From Thiotrichaceae bacterium (GTDB taxonomy: Bacteria; Pseudomonadota; Gammaproteobacteria; SZUA-140): a DNA stretch of 64,000 bases. The DNA lies in assembly GCA_002401765.2 (NCBI GenBank), contig NVTY02000080.1:24001-88000 (forward strand), written 5' to 3'. The position numbers and the translations under genes were made by a program. Every line of letters begins with the position of its first letter. The stretch's first letter is position 1. Under the pieces are notes generated by a model. It searched no databases and was not told the origin of the DNA. It saw only the letters and a program-made list of their open reading frames with translations. Below are positions 45,879-54,765 of this stretch, in pieces.

Positions 45879-46411
45879 TGTATGTCGATTACATAGAGTC
45901 TCCTTTAGGTATTATGGCGTTCAGGGCGTCTGCGCAAGGTGTTACCCAAGTGATTTTTTCTGGAAAAAAAGAAAACAGAATTAAAACCAATACAATAACG
46001 AATGCTTGTAAACAACAGTTAATAGAATATTATAATGGTCAGCGCACAATATTTGATTTACCACTAGATCCGCAGGGGACGATATTTCAAAAATCTGTTT
46101 GGGCTTGCCTAGCACAGATACCATTTGGAAAAACGCTCGCTTATTGCGATATTGCTGAGATGCTTAATAACCGTCAAGCTGTACGAGCGGTGGGCGGCGC
46201 AAATGGTAGAAACCCCATTAGTATTGTGGTTCCCTGTTATCGTGTTATTGGCAAAAATGGCACCTTAACTGGCTATGCTGGTGGTCTTGAGCGAAAATTA
46301 TGGTTGTTAAAACATGAAACTATTGAAGTTAAAGATTCGCAAGAGAATGCTAGATTAGACGTTGAAAATGTGATTGATACGAGGCAGGCGAAAACAAAAT
46401 TTCTAACATAA
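45878..46411 (+). CDS. ogt: Methylated-DNA--protein-cysteine methyltransferase
   Basis: Suicide enzyme removing methyl groups from O6-methylguanine, 177 aa from ATG 45878, which shares its A with the stop of the Ada-AlkA gene. The active-site loop is SIVVPCYRVIGKNGTLTGYA. Cys is present but the next residue is Tyr, where nearly all active members have His (PCHRV). The HTH-like recognition helix (FGKTLAYCDIAEMLNNRQAV) and the C-terminal GGLERKLWLLKHE are intact. The His normally relays a proton to activate the Cys, so activity may be altered. AT-rich codon usage compared with nuo genes. Confidence 0.88.
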   Translation: MYVDYIESPLGIMAFRASAQGVTQVIFSGKKENRIKTNTITNACKQQLIEYYNGQRTIFDLPLDPQGTIFQKSVWACLAQIPFGKTLAYCDIAEMLNNRQAVRAVGGANGRNPISIVVPCYRVIGKNGTLTGYAGGLERKLWLLKHETIEVKDSQENARLDVENVIDTRQAKTKFLT

Positions 46412-46421
46412 GGTGTTACAG

Positions 46422-47216
46422 ATGAAAAAATTAATCGACTTTAAAGCAATGCATGAAGAGGAAAAATTACTTTTCTTACCTAACGCCTGGGATATCTTAT
46501 CCGCATTAGTTCTCGAACAGGCAGGATTTAAAGCCATTGGGACAACTAGCAAGGGCGTGGCCAATGCGATGGGATACAAAGATGGCGAAAAGGTTCAATT
46601 TGATGACCTTTTAGCATTAGTGAAAAAGATGGTTTCAGTTGTTGAAATACCCGTCACCGTCGATATTGAATCTGGCTATTCTGATAGCACGACTGGTGTG
46701 GTTGAAAATGTCTTAAAAATTGCTGATCTGGGTGTATCTGGTATTAATATTGAAGACTCACTAAAAAATAGTTCCGCCTTGAATGATAAAAATAGGCAGT
46801 CTGACTTGATTGCAAAAATAAGAGATAAACTGGATGGTAGTGGCTATGCAGAGTTCTTTATTAACGCGAGAATAGATACGTACCTTCAGAAAGAGAACCC
46901 GCTAAATGAGACCATTGAGCGGGCTACCGATTATGTTAGCAGTGGTGCCAACGGCATCTTTGTTCCTGGTTTATGCGCGAATGATGAAATAGAAAGATTA
47001 GTAACATCTATAGATGCACCGTTGAATCTCATGTCACTCCCTAATCTAACAGATATTAATAGCCTGAATGAGCTTGGCGTAAAGCGTTTTAGTATCGGCC
47101 CGGTTTTTTCTAATGCAGTAATTTCATTTATTGAAGAAAGTACGCGAATACTTTTTACCGAACAAAACACTAAAAAACTACATGCTAACTGCAATGTGAC
47201 AACATCATTTAAATAA
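46422..47216 (+). CDS. Isocitrate lyase/PEP mutase superfamily protein
   Basis: 264 aa, third gene of the repair operon. TIM-barrel of the ICL/PEPM superfamily: LLFLPNAWDILSALVLEQAG and GFKAIGTTSKGVA, then VTVDIESGYSD, which holds the Mg-binding Asp-x-Glu, and GINIEDS. It lacks the KKCGH active loop of true isocitrate lyase, so it is probably a PEP-mutase/oxaloacetate-decarboxylase-like enzyme. AAGGTG lies 7 bases before ATG 46422. In many genomes a gene of this type stands next to Ada/AlkA genes; why is not known. Confidence 0.82.
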   Translation: MKKLIDFKAMHEEEKLLFLPNAWDILSALVLEQAGFKAIGTTSKGVANAMGYKDGEKVQFDDLLALVKKMVSVVEIPVTVDIESGYSDSTTGVVENVLKIADLGVSGINIEDSLKNSSALNDKNRQSDLIAKIRDKLDGSGYAEFFINARIDTYLQKENPLNETIERATDYVSSGANGIFVPGLCANDEIERLVTSIDAPLNLMSLPNLTDINSLNELGVKRFSIGPVFSNAVISFIEESTRILFTEQNTKKLHANCNVTTSFK

Positions 47217-47345
47217 ACCTGCCTGACTAGTCAAACGTGCCGCATCCAACTGTCCAAAGTACTTTCCTGCTATGGTAATCCCCCTCTCAAACTAACCGGA
47301 TTCAAAAGTAGAATTTTCTCGTAAACTAAATGAAGGAGATTCTTC

Positions 47346-47609
47346 ATGAAAAATCAAAATACTCAGACAGCCAGATCATGGCCATTCTCAAACAAGCCGA
47401 AGTAGGCGCGCCTGCTCCAGTGCTATGCCGTGAATACGGTATGAGCTGAGCCAGCTTCTACAAGTGGCGCACCAAATACGGCGGGATGGATGCCTCACTA
47501 GCGGCTCGCCTCAAAGAGCTAGCAGAGGAAAATTTGCCGTTTAAAAAAGATATACGCTGAAGAGCGTTTGAAAGCAGAGATCATCCAGCAGGCGCGCTTA
47601 AAAAAGTAG
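47346..47609 (+). pseudogene. IS3-family transposase OrfA, degenerate
   Basis: Translates to KSKYSDSQIMAILKQAEVGA then PAPVLCREYGMS, stop, ASFYKWRTKYGGMDASLAAR LKELAEEN; a frameshift then gives [20 protein letters not shown]. Damage: one base lost after the ATG (family MKKSKYS), TGA in place of Ser in GMSSASFYKW, and a shift near 47547. HTH domain otherwise recognisable. Confidence 0.88.
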
Positions 47610-48436
47610 TCAAGCCATCTCAACGACGAGAGATCGCTAAAGCGGTTGTTGAACAGGGCAAGACCAAGATAGCGGTAGCTTGTCGAGCCTTTCGAATCAG
47701 TGAAACCTGTTACTGCTATCAGCCCAAGCTCAGCACTGAGAACATATTGATTACTGATTGGCTAATGCGATTGAGCGATAGTCAAAAGAACAGGGGCTTT
47801 GGCTTGTGCTACTTTTATTTACGCAATGTAAAAGGCTTCAAATGGAATCATAAGCGCGTTTACCGCATCTATCGTGAACTAGAACTCAATTTGCGCATCA
47901 AACCGAGAAAACGTCTCAAACGAGAGAAGCCAGTGGTCTTAGCTGTTCCTGATGCGATTAACGAAAGCTGGTCTATGAATTTTATGCATGACCAGCTTGA
48001 AGACGGTTGTAGTTATCGCTTGCTTAATATTATTGAGGACTTTAACCGAGAGGGCTTAGTGATTGAAGCTGACTTCTCCTTGCCCGCTGTTAGGGTGGTA
48101 AGAGTGCTCAATCAAATTATCGAATGGCGGGGAAAACCCAAGCCAATACGCTGTGATAATGGCCCGGAATATATCAGTGAATTATTAGCGGCGTGGTCTA
48201 AGAGCAAGGGGATTAAGCTTGCCTTTATACACCTGGAGAATCCGCAGAAAAACGCCTATGTCGAACGCTATAACCGAACTGTCCGTTATGACTGGCTTAA
48301 TCAGTATCTCTTCAGTAGTATTGAGGTGGTTCAAACGCAGGCAACCGAGTGGCTTTGGATTTACAATAACGAGCGGCCTAATACTGCAATCGGTGGAATA
48401 CCACCAAGACAGAAGTTGCCACTAAGCGCTGCATAA
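47606..48436 (+). pseudogene. IS3-family transposase OrfB (integrase catalytic), inactive
   Basis: About 276 codons in the -1 frame relative to orfA, no internal stop: [20 protein letters not shown] through [17 protein letters not shown] to the rve domain. Catalytic triad check: first Asp of the family's WSMDFMHDQ is Asn here (WSMNFMHDQ); second Asp is kept ([10 protein letters not shown]); Glu is kept (NAYVERYNR). So the enzyme is dead at the first catalytic residue as well as lacking a usable OrfA. Confidence 0.88.
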
Positions 48437-48564
48437 CGTTCTACTTTTAACTTCGGTTAGAAATGGGGGGATTACCAGCGGGCACCATCTTTGTTCTATC
48501 CGTCCCGCTTGCTTTGTCCAGTGACGCGGTAGATAAAACGATTTTTTTCGTCTGAAATTACGAC

Positions 48565-48620
48565 ATGACAACTTAATATGTTGTGCGATAATCGTCGCCT
48601 AGGCAGCATGTTGCTGCCTA
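48565..48620 (+). promoter_or_regulatory. Promoter plus 21-bp perfect dyad upstream of secreted-protein gene
   Basis: ATGACA (48565-48570) and extended -10 TGC-GATAAT (48587-48592) are spaced 16 bases. Transcription would start at the dyad TAGGCAGCA-TGT-TGCTGCCTA (48600-48620), which could be an operator or a 5' hairpin. The gene's ATG is 26 bases further on. Confidence 0.55.
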
Positions 48621-48668
48621 AATATTAAGTTAATAGTGGGTGAAAATGACAGGTGCTCAGGTGCTCAG

Positions 48669-49151
48669 GTGTTAAAGTGGATAGCTGGTGGCGTTGCATT
48701 GCTGTTTTTTTCGACGTCAGTTCAAGCCCTGGAAGTAAATTACTTCTTTTGCAAAAAAGGGCTAAAGAGCGCTTCGGAAGAGGCTTATGTGGTCGACTAT
48801 GAGACTAGACTTATTTATCAGGTCGAGTACCGTCCATCTATTGATGCAGTCAAAGTGACGCGTTTCAGGCTACTCGAAGTGCTGGAGCATAATATCCGCG
48901 GCGTCATCCATCAAGAGTATAGCGGTGATTACTTGAATGGGGCTGGTGAGTTTGCCTCGTTGCCTAAAAACCGCATCCGGAAGATGGTCTCGCTGGACAT
49001 GACCAAGGGCGTCTTAATGAAGCTCTACACTGGCGCTGGTGATAAGTTTGGTTCCTGCTCAACGGAAGTGCTTGATGTTGATAATGTCGAGCTTTTCTTA
49101 AGAGAGAAGGGGCTTATCATCAAAAACAACGTTGTTAACCGGAAGGGATAG
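48669..49151 (+). CDS. Secreted protein of unknown function with a disrupted start
   Basis: About 160 aa mature frame. Signal peptide WIAGGVALLFFSTSVQALEV, then a soluble domain with two cysteines (YFFCKKGLK, FGSCSTEVL). The best start, ATG 48646 behind GTGGGTGAAA, is out of frame because AGGTGCTC is present twice (48651-48666). Dropping one copy restores MTGAQVLKWIAGG. As it stands translation would need GTG 48669 (used here) or GTG 48636. Not a family I recognise; the 8-base tandem copy suggests slippage. Confidence 0.6.
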   Translation: MLKWIAGGVALLFFSTSVQALEVNYFFCKKGLKSASEEAYVVDYETRLIYQVEYRPSIDAVKVTRFRLLEVLEHNIRGVIHQEYSGDYLNGAGEFASLPKNRIRKMVSLDMTKGVLMKLYTGAGDKFGSCSTEVLDVDNVELFLREKGLIIKNNVVNRKG

Positions 49152-49158
49152 ATTCAGT

Positions 49159-49536
49159 TTAGCGTCGTCGGCTCGGGCGGCTTTCGGCGGTGCGTGCTTT
49201 ACCTGGTTGGCGTTTACTGGGTGTATTTTTCTTCGCTTTAGCCTTTTTTACAGTTACCTTTGTTTTGCGATAAATAACAATAACACCACCGATCTCTTGA
49301 ATTAGGTGGCCGTTTGTTTCGCTGCAGATTTCTTCCCTTACCTTTTTACGAGCTGCTTTGTCGCCACAGCTAAGCTTTATTTTAAGCAGTTCGTGGTGGT
49401 TAAGGGATAGCTCAATCTCGTTTAACACGCTAGGTGTTAAGCCAGAGCCACCGATTGTCACAATTGGCTTGAGCGCATGCGCCAGAGAACGAAGTTTGCG
49501 CTTCTGTTGTTGGTGGATTATTTCTTCAGCAGCCAT
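49159..49536 (-). CDS. yhbY: Ribosome assembly RNA-binding protein YhbY
   Basis: CRS1/YhbY-domain (CRM) protein, 125 aa, binds 50S precursors. Core: LRSLAHALKPIVTIGGSGLT with the GxxG loop, then LLKIKLSCGDKAARKKVREE and IGGVIVIYRK. The C-terminal 30 residues are a Lys/Arg-rich tail (KKAKAKKNTPSKRQPGKART). ATG 49536 with AGGAAACAG upstream; a long in-frame extension has no support. Divergent from rlmE, as in E. coli. Confidence 0.92.
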   Translation of the reverse strand: MAAEEIIHQQQKRKLRSLAHALKPIVTIGGSGLTPSVLNEIELSLNHHELLKIKLSCGDKAARKKVREEICSETNGHLIQEIGGVIVIYRKTKVTVKKAKAKKNTPSKRQPGKARTAESRPSRRR

Positions 49537-49574
49537 CTCTGTTTCCTGATTGAATCTATGAAAAATAGCCGCAT

Positions 49575-49590
49575 AGTATACTGGTATACT
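49575..49590. promoter_or_regulatory. Overlapping divergent -10 boxes for yhbY and rlmE
   Basis: AGTATACTGGTATACT contains TATACT twice on the plus strand (49577, 49585) and once on the minus strand (49575-49580), midway between the two starts. Back-to-back promoters sharing a -10 region are likely. Confidence 0.45.
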
Positions 49591-49643
49591 CCGGCAGTTA
49601 GTGAAAAAATTAATAAATATGATGAAAGTTGGGGTTTGTCTGG

Positions 49644-50264
49644 ATGAAAAAGCAGCAAAGTAAACAGCAGTGGCTGGATGAGCATGTGAATGATGAGTAT
49701 GTGAAAAAAGCTCGAAAAGATGGCTTTCGCTCACGCGCGGCCTATAAATTGCTAGAGATAAATGAGCGTGACCATATATTGTCACCTGGGATGAACGTGG
49801 TTGATCTTGGCGCCGCGCCGGGCGGCTGGTTGCAAGTAGCCGCAAAGATTGTAGGTAAAAAGGGGCAGGTGATTGGCCTGGATTTGTTGGAAATTGAGCC
49901 TATTAATGATGTGGTTTTTTTACAGGGTGACTTTAGAGAAGATGTGGTTTACGAGGCGCTTATGACTGAGCTAAAAGGCGAAAAAGTAGACGTAGTGATC
50001 TCCGATATGGCGCCTAATATCAGTGGCATGGGCTCTGTCGATCAGCCACGCTCAATCTACCTTGGTGAACTAGTGCAAGCGTTTTCCCTACAGGTGTTGA
50101 AGAAAGGCGGTTCTGTTTTGCTAAAATTATTTCAAGGTGCTGGTTTTGATGAATATGTCAGCAGTATGCGAGGTGATTTTTCAAAGGTCTACATCCGAAA
50201 GCCGAAGGCTTCACGGGCACGTTCTCGTGAAGTTTATGTGTTGGCGAAAGGATATTTGAATTAA
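49644..50264 (+). CDS. rlmE: 23S rRNA (uridine(2552)-2'-O)-methyltransferase
   Basis: FtsJ/RrmJ, methylates U2552 in the A-loop of 23S rRNA. 206 aa from ATG 49644 (MKKQQSKQQWLDEHVNDEYV). SAM motif VVDLGAAPGGWLQVAAKIV; catalytic K-D-K-E residues seen in AAYKLLEI, VISDMAPNISG, VLLKLFQGAGF and ARSREVYVLA. ftsH follows 92 bases on in the conserved order. Confidence 0.96.
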   Translation: MKKQQSKQQWLDEHVNDEYVKKARKDGFRSRAAYKLLEINERDHILSPGMNVVDLGAAPGGWLQVAAKIVGKKGQVIGLDLLEIEPINDVVFLQGDFREDVVYEALMTELKGEKVDVVISDMAPNISGMGSVDQPRSIYLGELVQAFSLQVLKKGGSVLLKLFQGAGFDEYVSSMRGDFSKVYIRKPKASRARSREVYVLAKGYLN

Positions 50265-50294
50265 TTACGCCGATTGTATTGTTAAAACGTGGTG

Positions 50295-50314
50295 ATACCT
50301 ATTATATTAGGTAT
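50295..50314. promoter_or_regulatory. Near-perfect 20-bp dyad before ftsH
   Basis: ATACCTA-TTATAT-TAGGTAT, arms of 7 bases, 42 bases ahead of the ftsH start and overlapping a possible -10 (TATATT). It could be an operator; no known site assigned. Confidence 0.4.
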
Positions 50315-50356
50315 TATCGAATGGAAAGCCTATTTTTGTGAATAGAGGACATTATT

Positions 50357-52321
50357 TTGAACGACATGGCTAAGAATATCGTTTTGTGGGTGGTTATCGC
50401 GGTGGTGCTGATCTCCGTGTTTAATAATTTTGGGCCACCACAGGCACCTGCGCGGACACTCTCATACTCAGAGTTTATTGAGGATGTGAGAAGTGGTGTT
50501 ATTCGCGAGGTAGAAATTAAAGGACGCAACATTCGCGTCACTACCCAGGCGGGTGAAAAATTCATGACCTATAGCCCCGGTGATAATGGGTTAATTGGTG
50601 AGCTGCTTAACAACCGTGTCTCTATTCAGGCTCGACCTGCGGAAGAGCAGGGTGTCTTTATGCAGATCTTCATTTCATGGTTCCCAATGCTACTGCTGAT
50701 TGGTGTCTGGATCTTTTTTATGCGGCAGATGCAAGGCGGCGGTGCTGGTGGCCGTGGTGCGATGTCATTTGGGCGCAGTAAAGCGCGCATGCTGGGTGAG
50801 GATCAAGTTAAAACAACTTTCGCTGATGTTGCGGGTGTTGAAGAGGCCAAGGAAGAGGTGGGCGAGTTAGTCGACTTCCTACGAGATCCCAGTAAATTCC
50901 AGAAGCTGGGCGGGAAGATTCCACGCGGTGTTTTGATGTGTGGTGCGCCAGGTACGGGTAAAACACTATTAGCCCGAGCCATTGCAGGTGAAGCGAAGGT
51001 GCCATTTTTCACCATCTCCGGCTCTGATTTTGTTGAGATGTTTGTCGGTGTGGGTGCGTCACGTGTGCGTGATATGTTTGAGCAGGCAAAGAAGCATGCG
51101 CCTTGCATCATCTTCATTGATGAGATCGATGCCGTTGGTCGTCATCGTGGGGCAGGGCTTGGCGGTGGTCATGATGAGCGTGAGCAGACCCTTAATCAGT
51201 TGCTGGTTGAGATGGATGGTTTTGAAAGCAATGATGGCGTCATCGTGATTGCGGCGACTAACCGTCCCGATGTACTTGATCCTGCGCTGTTGCGTCCTGG
51301 TCGTTTTGATCGCCAAGTGGTGGTGCCATTACCAGATGTGCGCGGACGGGCTCAAATCCTTCGTGTTCACATGCGTAAAGTACCTGCGGGTGATGATGTT
51401 GATCCAAAGATCATCGCACGTGGCACACCGGGCTTTTCTGGCGCTGATTTGGCCAATCTGGTGAATGAGTCGGCACTGTTTGCGGCACGTGCGAGTAAAC
51501 GTGTTGTTAGCATGGAAGATTTTGAAAAGGCAAAAGATAAAATCATGATGGGCGCAGAACGTCGCTCGATGGTAATGAATGAAAATGAAAAGAAATTGAC
51601 GGCTTATCATGAAGCGGGTCATGCGATTGTTGGGCGGCTTGTTCCCGCGCACGATCCTGTGCATAAGGTGAGTATTATTCCTCGTGGGCGTGCGCTGGGT
51701 GTGACGATGTTTCTACCGGAAGAAGATCGCCTTAGTTATAGTAAAGAGCGGCTTGAAAGTAACATCTCCAGCATGTTTGGTGGCCGTATAGCGGAAGAGC
51801 TGATCTTTGGTAAAGAGGCAGTCACTACCGGTGCTTCAAACGACATTCAACGTGCTACCGAAATCGCGCGCAACATGGTGACCAAATGGGGCTTTTCAGA
51901 GAAACTTGGGCCACTCATGTATAGCGATGATGATGGTGGTGAGGTGTTCCTTGGTCATTCGATGGGGCAAAGTAAGAGTGGAATCTCTGATGAGACCACG
52001 CATATCATTGATAAAGAGATCAGAGCATTTGCGGATCGTAATTATGAGCGTGCGACAAAAATCCTCAAAAAGCATGAGAAAGAACTTCACATGATGGCTG
52101 AAGCACTGCTGAAATATGAGACCATTGATAGTAGTCAGATTGATGAAATCATGGAAGGGCGTGATCCAGGGCCACCTAAAGGGTGGGGGCAGGATTCCGA
52201 TTCACCTAATGATTCTGGCAGTGCGCCTGATGCAGAGGCATCGAGTGATAGTGATGATGCTAGCGCCGATAAAAAAGACGATACTAGTGGAAAGGTGGGT
52301 GCTGCTGCAGAGCAACACTAG
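50357..52321 (+). CDS. ftsH: ATP-dependent zinc metalloprotease FtsH
   Basis: Membrane-bound AAA+ protease that degrades LpxC, sigma32 and misfolded membrane proteins. 654 aa. Two N-terminal TM segments ([16 protein letters not shown] and [18 protein letters not shown]) around a periplasmic domain; Walker [15 protein letters not shown], Walker [24 protein letters not shown], zinc site [15 protein letters not shown] 50357 is chosen since GAGG is 8 bases upstream; ATG 50366 is too far. The C-terminal tail is Asp/Ser-rich. Followed by a terminator and folP. Confidence 0.97.
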   Translation: MNDMAKNIVLWVVIAVVLISVFNNFGPPQAPARTLSYSEFIEDVRSGVIREVEIKGRNIRVTTQAGEKFMTYSPGDNGLIGELLNNRVSIQARPAEEQGVFMQIFISWFPMLLLIGVWIFFMRQMQGGGAGGRGAMSFGRSKARMLGEDQVKTTFADVAGVEEAKEEVGELVDFLRDPSKFQKLGGKIPRGVLMCGAPGTGKTLLARAIAGEAKVPFFTISGSDFVEMFVGVGASRVRDMFEQAKKHAPCIIFIDEIDAVGRHRGAGLGGGHDEREQTLNQLLVEMDGFESNDGVIVIAATNRPDVLDPALLRPGRFDRQVVVPLPDVRGRAQILRVHMRKVPAGDDVDPKIIARGTPGFSGADLANLVNESALFAARASKRVVSMEDFEKAKDKIMMGAERRSMVMNENEKKLTAYHEAGHAIVGRLVPAHDPVHKVSIIPRGRALGVTMFLPEEDRLSYSKERLESNISSMFGGRIAEELIFGKEAVTTGASNDIQRATEIARNMVTKWGFSEKLGPLMYSDDDGGEVFLGHSMGQSKSGISDETTHIIDKEIRAFADRNYERATKILKKHEKELHMMAEALLKYETIDSSQIDEIMEGRDPGPPKGWGQDSDSPNDSGSAPDAEASSDSDDASADKKDDTSGKVGAAAEQH

Positions 52322-52342
52322 CTCATTGGTTTATCGCGAATA

Positions 52343-52391
52343 GCCCATTTCCCCGCTGTTTGTAGACTCTTGCGGAGGGATGGGCATTTTT
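52343..52391 (+). terminator. Hairpin terminator after ftsH
   Basis: GCCCAT (52343-52348) pairs with ATGGGC (52380-52385), extended by CCGC/GCGG inside, then ATTTTT. folP starts 18 bases later, so partial termination is more likely than complete. Confidence 0.6.
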
Positions 52392-52402
52392 AATTTATCT
52401 CG

Positions 52403-53215
52403 ATGCTTAAAACTCTAATTTGCCCCGCAGTAATGGGGATCCTGAATGTCACCCCCGATTCATTTTCTGATGGGGGTGATTTTTTTTCGCCTGAAAAAGC
52501 GCTCCTACATGCGCGTCAAATGATCCGCGAGGGTGCTGCGATTATTGACGTAGGTGGCGAGTCGACTCGCCCTGGTGCTGCGATGATCTCGGTTGATGAA
52601 GAGCTCACTCGGATAATTCCCGTGATTGAAGCGATTAAAGCTGAATCAGATATTCCAATTTCAATCGACACCAGTAAGCCAGGAGTGATGAGCGCTGCTG
52701 TTGATGCGGGCGCATCCATGATTAATGATGTAAGGGCGTTACAGGAAGCTGGAGCCGTTGAAATGGCGGTCGCCTTACAAGTGCCTGTGTGTCTAATGCA
52801 TATGCAGGGTGGGCCACAGACCATGCAGCTTGAGCCTCAATATGATGATGTTGTTTTGCACGTCAAAGGTTTTTTGCAACAGCGAATTGATCATTGCATT
52901 GCAGCAGGTTTGCTGCGGGAGTTGATTGTCATTGATCCTGGCTTTGGCTTTGGGAAAACGTTAGCCCATAATCAAGCCTTGTTGAGAGGACTTGGTCAGT
53001 TGCTTCAATTTGAATTACCTCTTTTGGTCGGTGTGTCTAGAAAATCAATGATTGCGCACATGCTTGGTTTGAAGGTCGATGAGCGTCGTTATGGTAGTAT
53101 ATCCCTCGCTTCTATCGCAGTATGGCAGGGGGCATCTATTATCAGAGCGCATGATGTGGCGGCAACATTGCAGGCGGTACAGGTCAGCTATATGTGTAGA
53201 ACAGCAGGGAATTAG
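52403..53215 (+). CDS. folP: Dihydropteroate synthase
   Basis: Condenses p-aminobenzoate with dihydropterin pyrophosphate in folate synthesis; sulfonamide target. 270 aa. Motifs: MGILNVTPDSFSDGG, IIDVGGESTRPGA, SIDTSKPGVM, VCLMHMQGGPQTMQ, IDPGFGFGKTLAHN and GVSRKSMI. Normal length. Ends 3 bases before glmM. Confidence 0.97.
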   Translation: MLKTLICPAVMGILNVTPDSFSDGGDFFSPEKALLHARQMIREGAAIIDVGGESTRPGAAMISVDEELTRIIPVIEAIKAESDIPISIDTSKPGVMSAAVDAGASMINDVRALQEAGAVEMAVALQVPVCLMHMQGGPQTMQLEPQYDDVVLHVKGFLQQRIDHCIAAGLLRELIVIDPGFGFGKTLAHNQALLRGLGQLLQFELPLLVGVSRKSMIAHMLGLKVDERRYGSISLASIAVWQGASIIRAHDVAATLQAVQVSYMCRTAGN

Positions 53216-53218
53216 GCA

Positions 53219-54574
53219 ATGTCTGAGGCAAGAAAAAAACGTTATTTTGGGACTGATGGGATTCGTGGCAAGGTGGGTGAATATCCGATCACGCCGGAGT
53301 TTATTTTAAAGCTCGGTTGGGCCTTCGGTCGTGTGATGAAGCGAGATGGTAAAGACGGCATCCTTATTGGCAAAGATACGCGAATTTCGGGTTATATGTT
53401 TGAGTCAGCACTGCAGGCCGGTCTTTCTGCTGCTGGAGTGAATATTAGCCTATTAGGGCCGATGCCGACTCCCGGCGTGGCTTACCTAACGCGAACGCTG
53501 CATGCGCAGGCTGGTATTGTCATCAGCGCGTCGCATAACCCCTTTTACGATAACGGCATTAAGTTCTTTTCATCAGAAGGGACAAAGCTTCCTGATGAGC
53601 TGGAATTTACGATCGAAGATGAACTTGATAAACCGATGGAAACAGTCGACTCTAAGCACTTGGGGAAAGCGAGGCGAGTGGTTGATGCGGCAGGTCGTTA
53701 TATTGAGTTTTGTAAAAGTACGATCCCATCAAAAATAGACCTAGCGGGGATGAAAATTGTGGTCGATTGCGCCCATGGTGCGACCTATCACATTACGCCG
53801 AATGTATTTAAAGAACTCGGCGCGACCGTGATTGCGATTGGCAGTGAACCGAACGGGCTGAATATCAATCTCGATTGTGGTTCAACAAAGCCTAAAGCGT
53901 TGCAGGCGGCAGTGCTTGAACATCAGGCCGATATTGGTATCGCACTAGATGGCGATGGTGATCGCCTGATCATGGTGGATCACAAGGGCGAAGAGGTGGA
54001 TGGTGATGAGATTTTATTCATCATTGCAGAGTCACGTTGTAAGACCCAATCGCTAAATGGTTCAGTGGTGGGGACTGTGATGAGTAATCTGGGGCTGGAG
54101 CATGCACTCAAGGAGCGTGGTATTGGTTTTGAGCGGGCGTTGGTGGGGGATCGCTATGTGATGGAGGTGCTTAAGAGGGAAGGGTGGATGATTGGCGGTG
54201 AGTCTTCTGGTCACATCCTCTGCCTTGACCGAACCTCTACCGGGGATGGTATCGTATCAGCCCTGCAGGTGATCTCGGCAATGTTTGAGACGGATAGTAC
54301 GCTTTTTGAATTGAAGTCTGGTATGAAAAAGTATCCGCAGCACCTTGTTAATGTTGCGGCTGACAAAACATTTGATCTAGCGGCTAGTGATGTCATTAAT
54401 CAGGCGGTTCGAGATGTCGAAGCTGAACTCGCCGATTCCGGGCGTGTTTTGTTGCGCCCATCAGGTACGGAACCGGTGGTGAGAGTGATGGTAGAAGGTG
54501 TTGAATCTGCGCAAGTGATCAGACTTGCGAATCAACTGGCCGATGTGATTATTGAAGCGCAAAAAAACAAATAA
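53219..54574 (+). CDS. glmM: Phosphoglucosamine mutase
   Basis: Converts glucosamine-6-P to glucosamine-1-P for UDP-GlcNAc. 451 aa. Phosphoserine loop [19 protein letters not shown], Mg loop [11 protein letters not shown], sugar loop [12 protein letters not shown] and phosphate-binding [12 protein letters not shown] are intact. Starts [20 protein letters not shown]. Conserved partner of ftsH-folP. Confidence 0.97.
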   Translation: MSEARKKRYFGTDGIRGKVGEYPITPEFILKLGWAFGRVMKRDGKDGILIGKDTRISGYMFESALQAGLSAAGVNISLLGPMPTPGVAYLTRTLHAQAGIVISASHNPFYDNGIKFFSSEGTKLPDELEFTIEDELDKPMETVDSKHLGKARRVVDAAGRYIEFCKSTIPSKIDLAGMKIVVDCAHGATYHITPNVFKELGATVIAIGSEPNGLNINLDCGSTKPKALQAAVLEHQADIGIALDGDGDRLIMVDHKGEEVDGDEILFIIAESRCKTQSLNGSVVGTVMSNLGLEHALKERGIGFERALVGDRYVMEVLKREGWMIGGESSGHILCLDRTSTGDGIVSALQVISAMFETDSTLFELKSGMKKYPQHLVNVAADKTFDLAASDVINQAVRDVEAELADSGRVLLRPSGTEPVVRVMVEGVESAQVIRLANQLADVIIEAQKNK

Positions 54575-54765
54575 ATACAAAAAGATGCCTTTTACTTTAA
54601 ATGTTAATTATTGATCAAAACAGCACGGGCTGCAGCGCTGTTACGAATTAGAATGAGTGCTTTTTTTAGTTATTTATCCAAAGTTTACATTGATTTATCC
54701 GGCGCAGAGCGGTAGTCTTTTGCGCTTCGTTTTGACGTGGCAAATTTATGAAAGGGAACAATGAT

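Larger units (their letters stand above)
47273..48477 (+). mobile_element. IS3-family insertion sequence, inactive, 1205 bp
   Basis: Terminal inverted repeats about 40 bp long: left TGGTAATCCCCCTCTC then CTAACCGGATTCAAAAGTAG, right (complement) TGGTAATCCCCCCATTT then CTAACCGAAGTTAAAAGTAG. It holds the usual two frames, orfA and orfB, separated by the A6G slip site at 47600-47606. No target-site duplication is seen (left flank CTA, right flank GCG), so it has probably been rearranged or is old. Both transposase frames are damaged. Confidence 0.88.
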
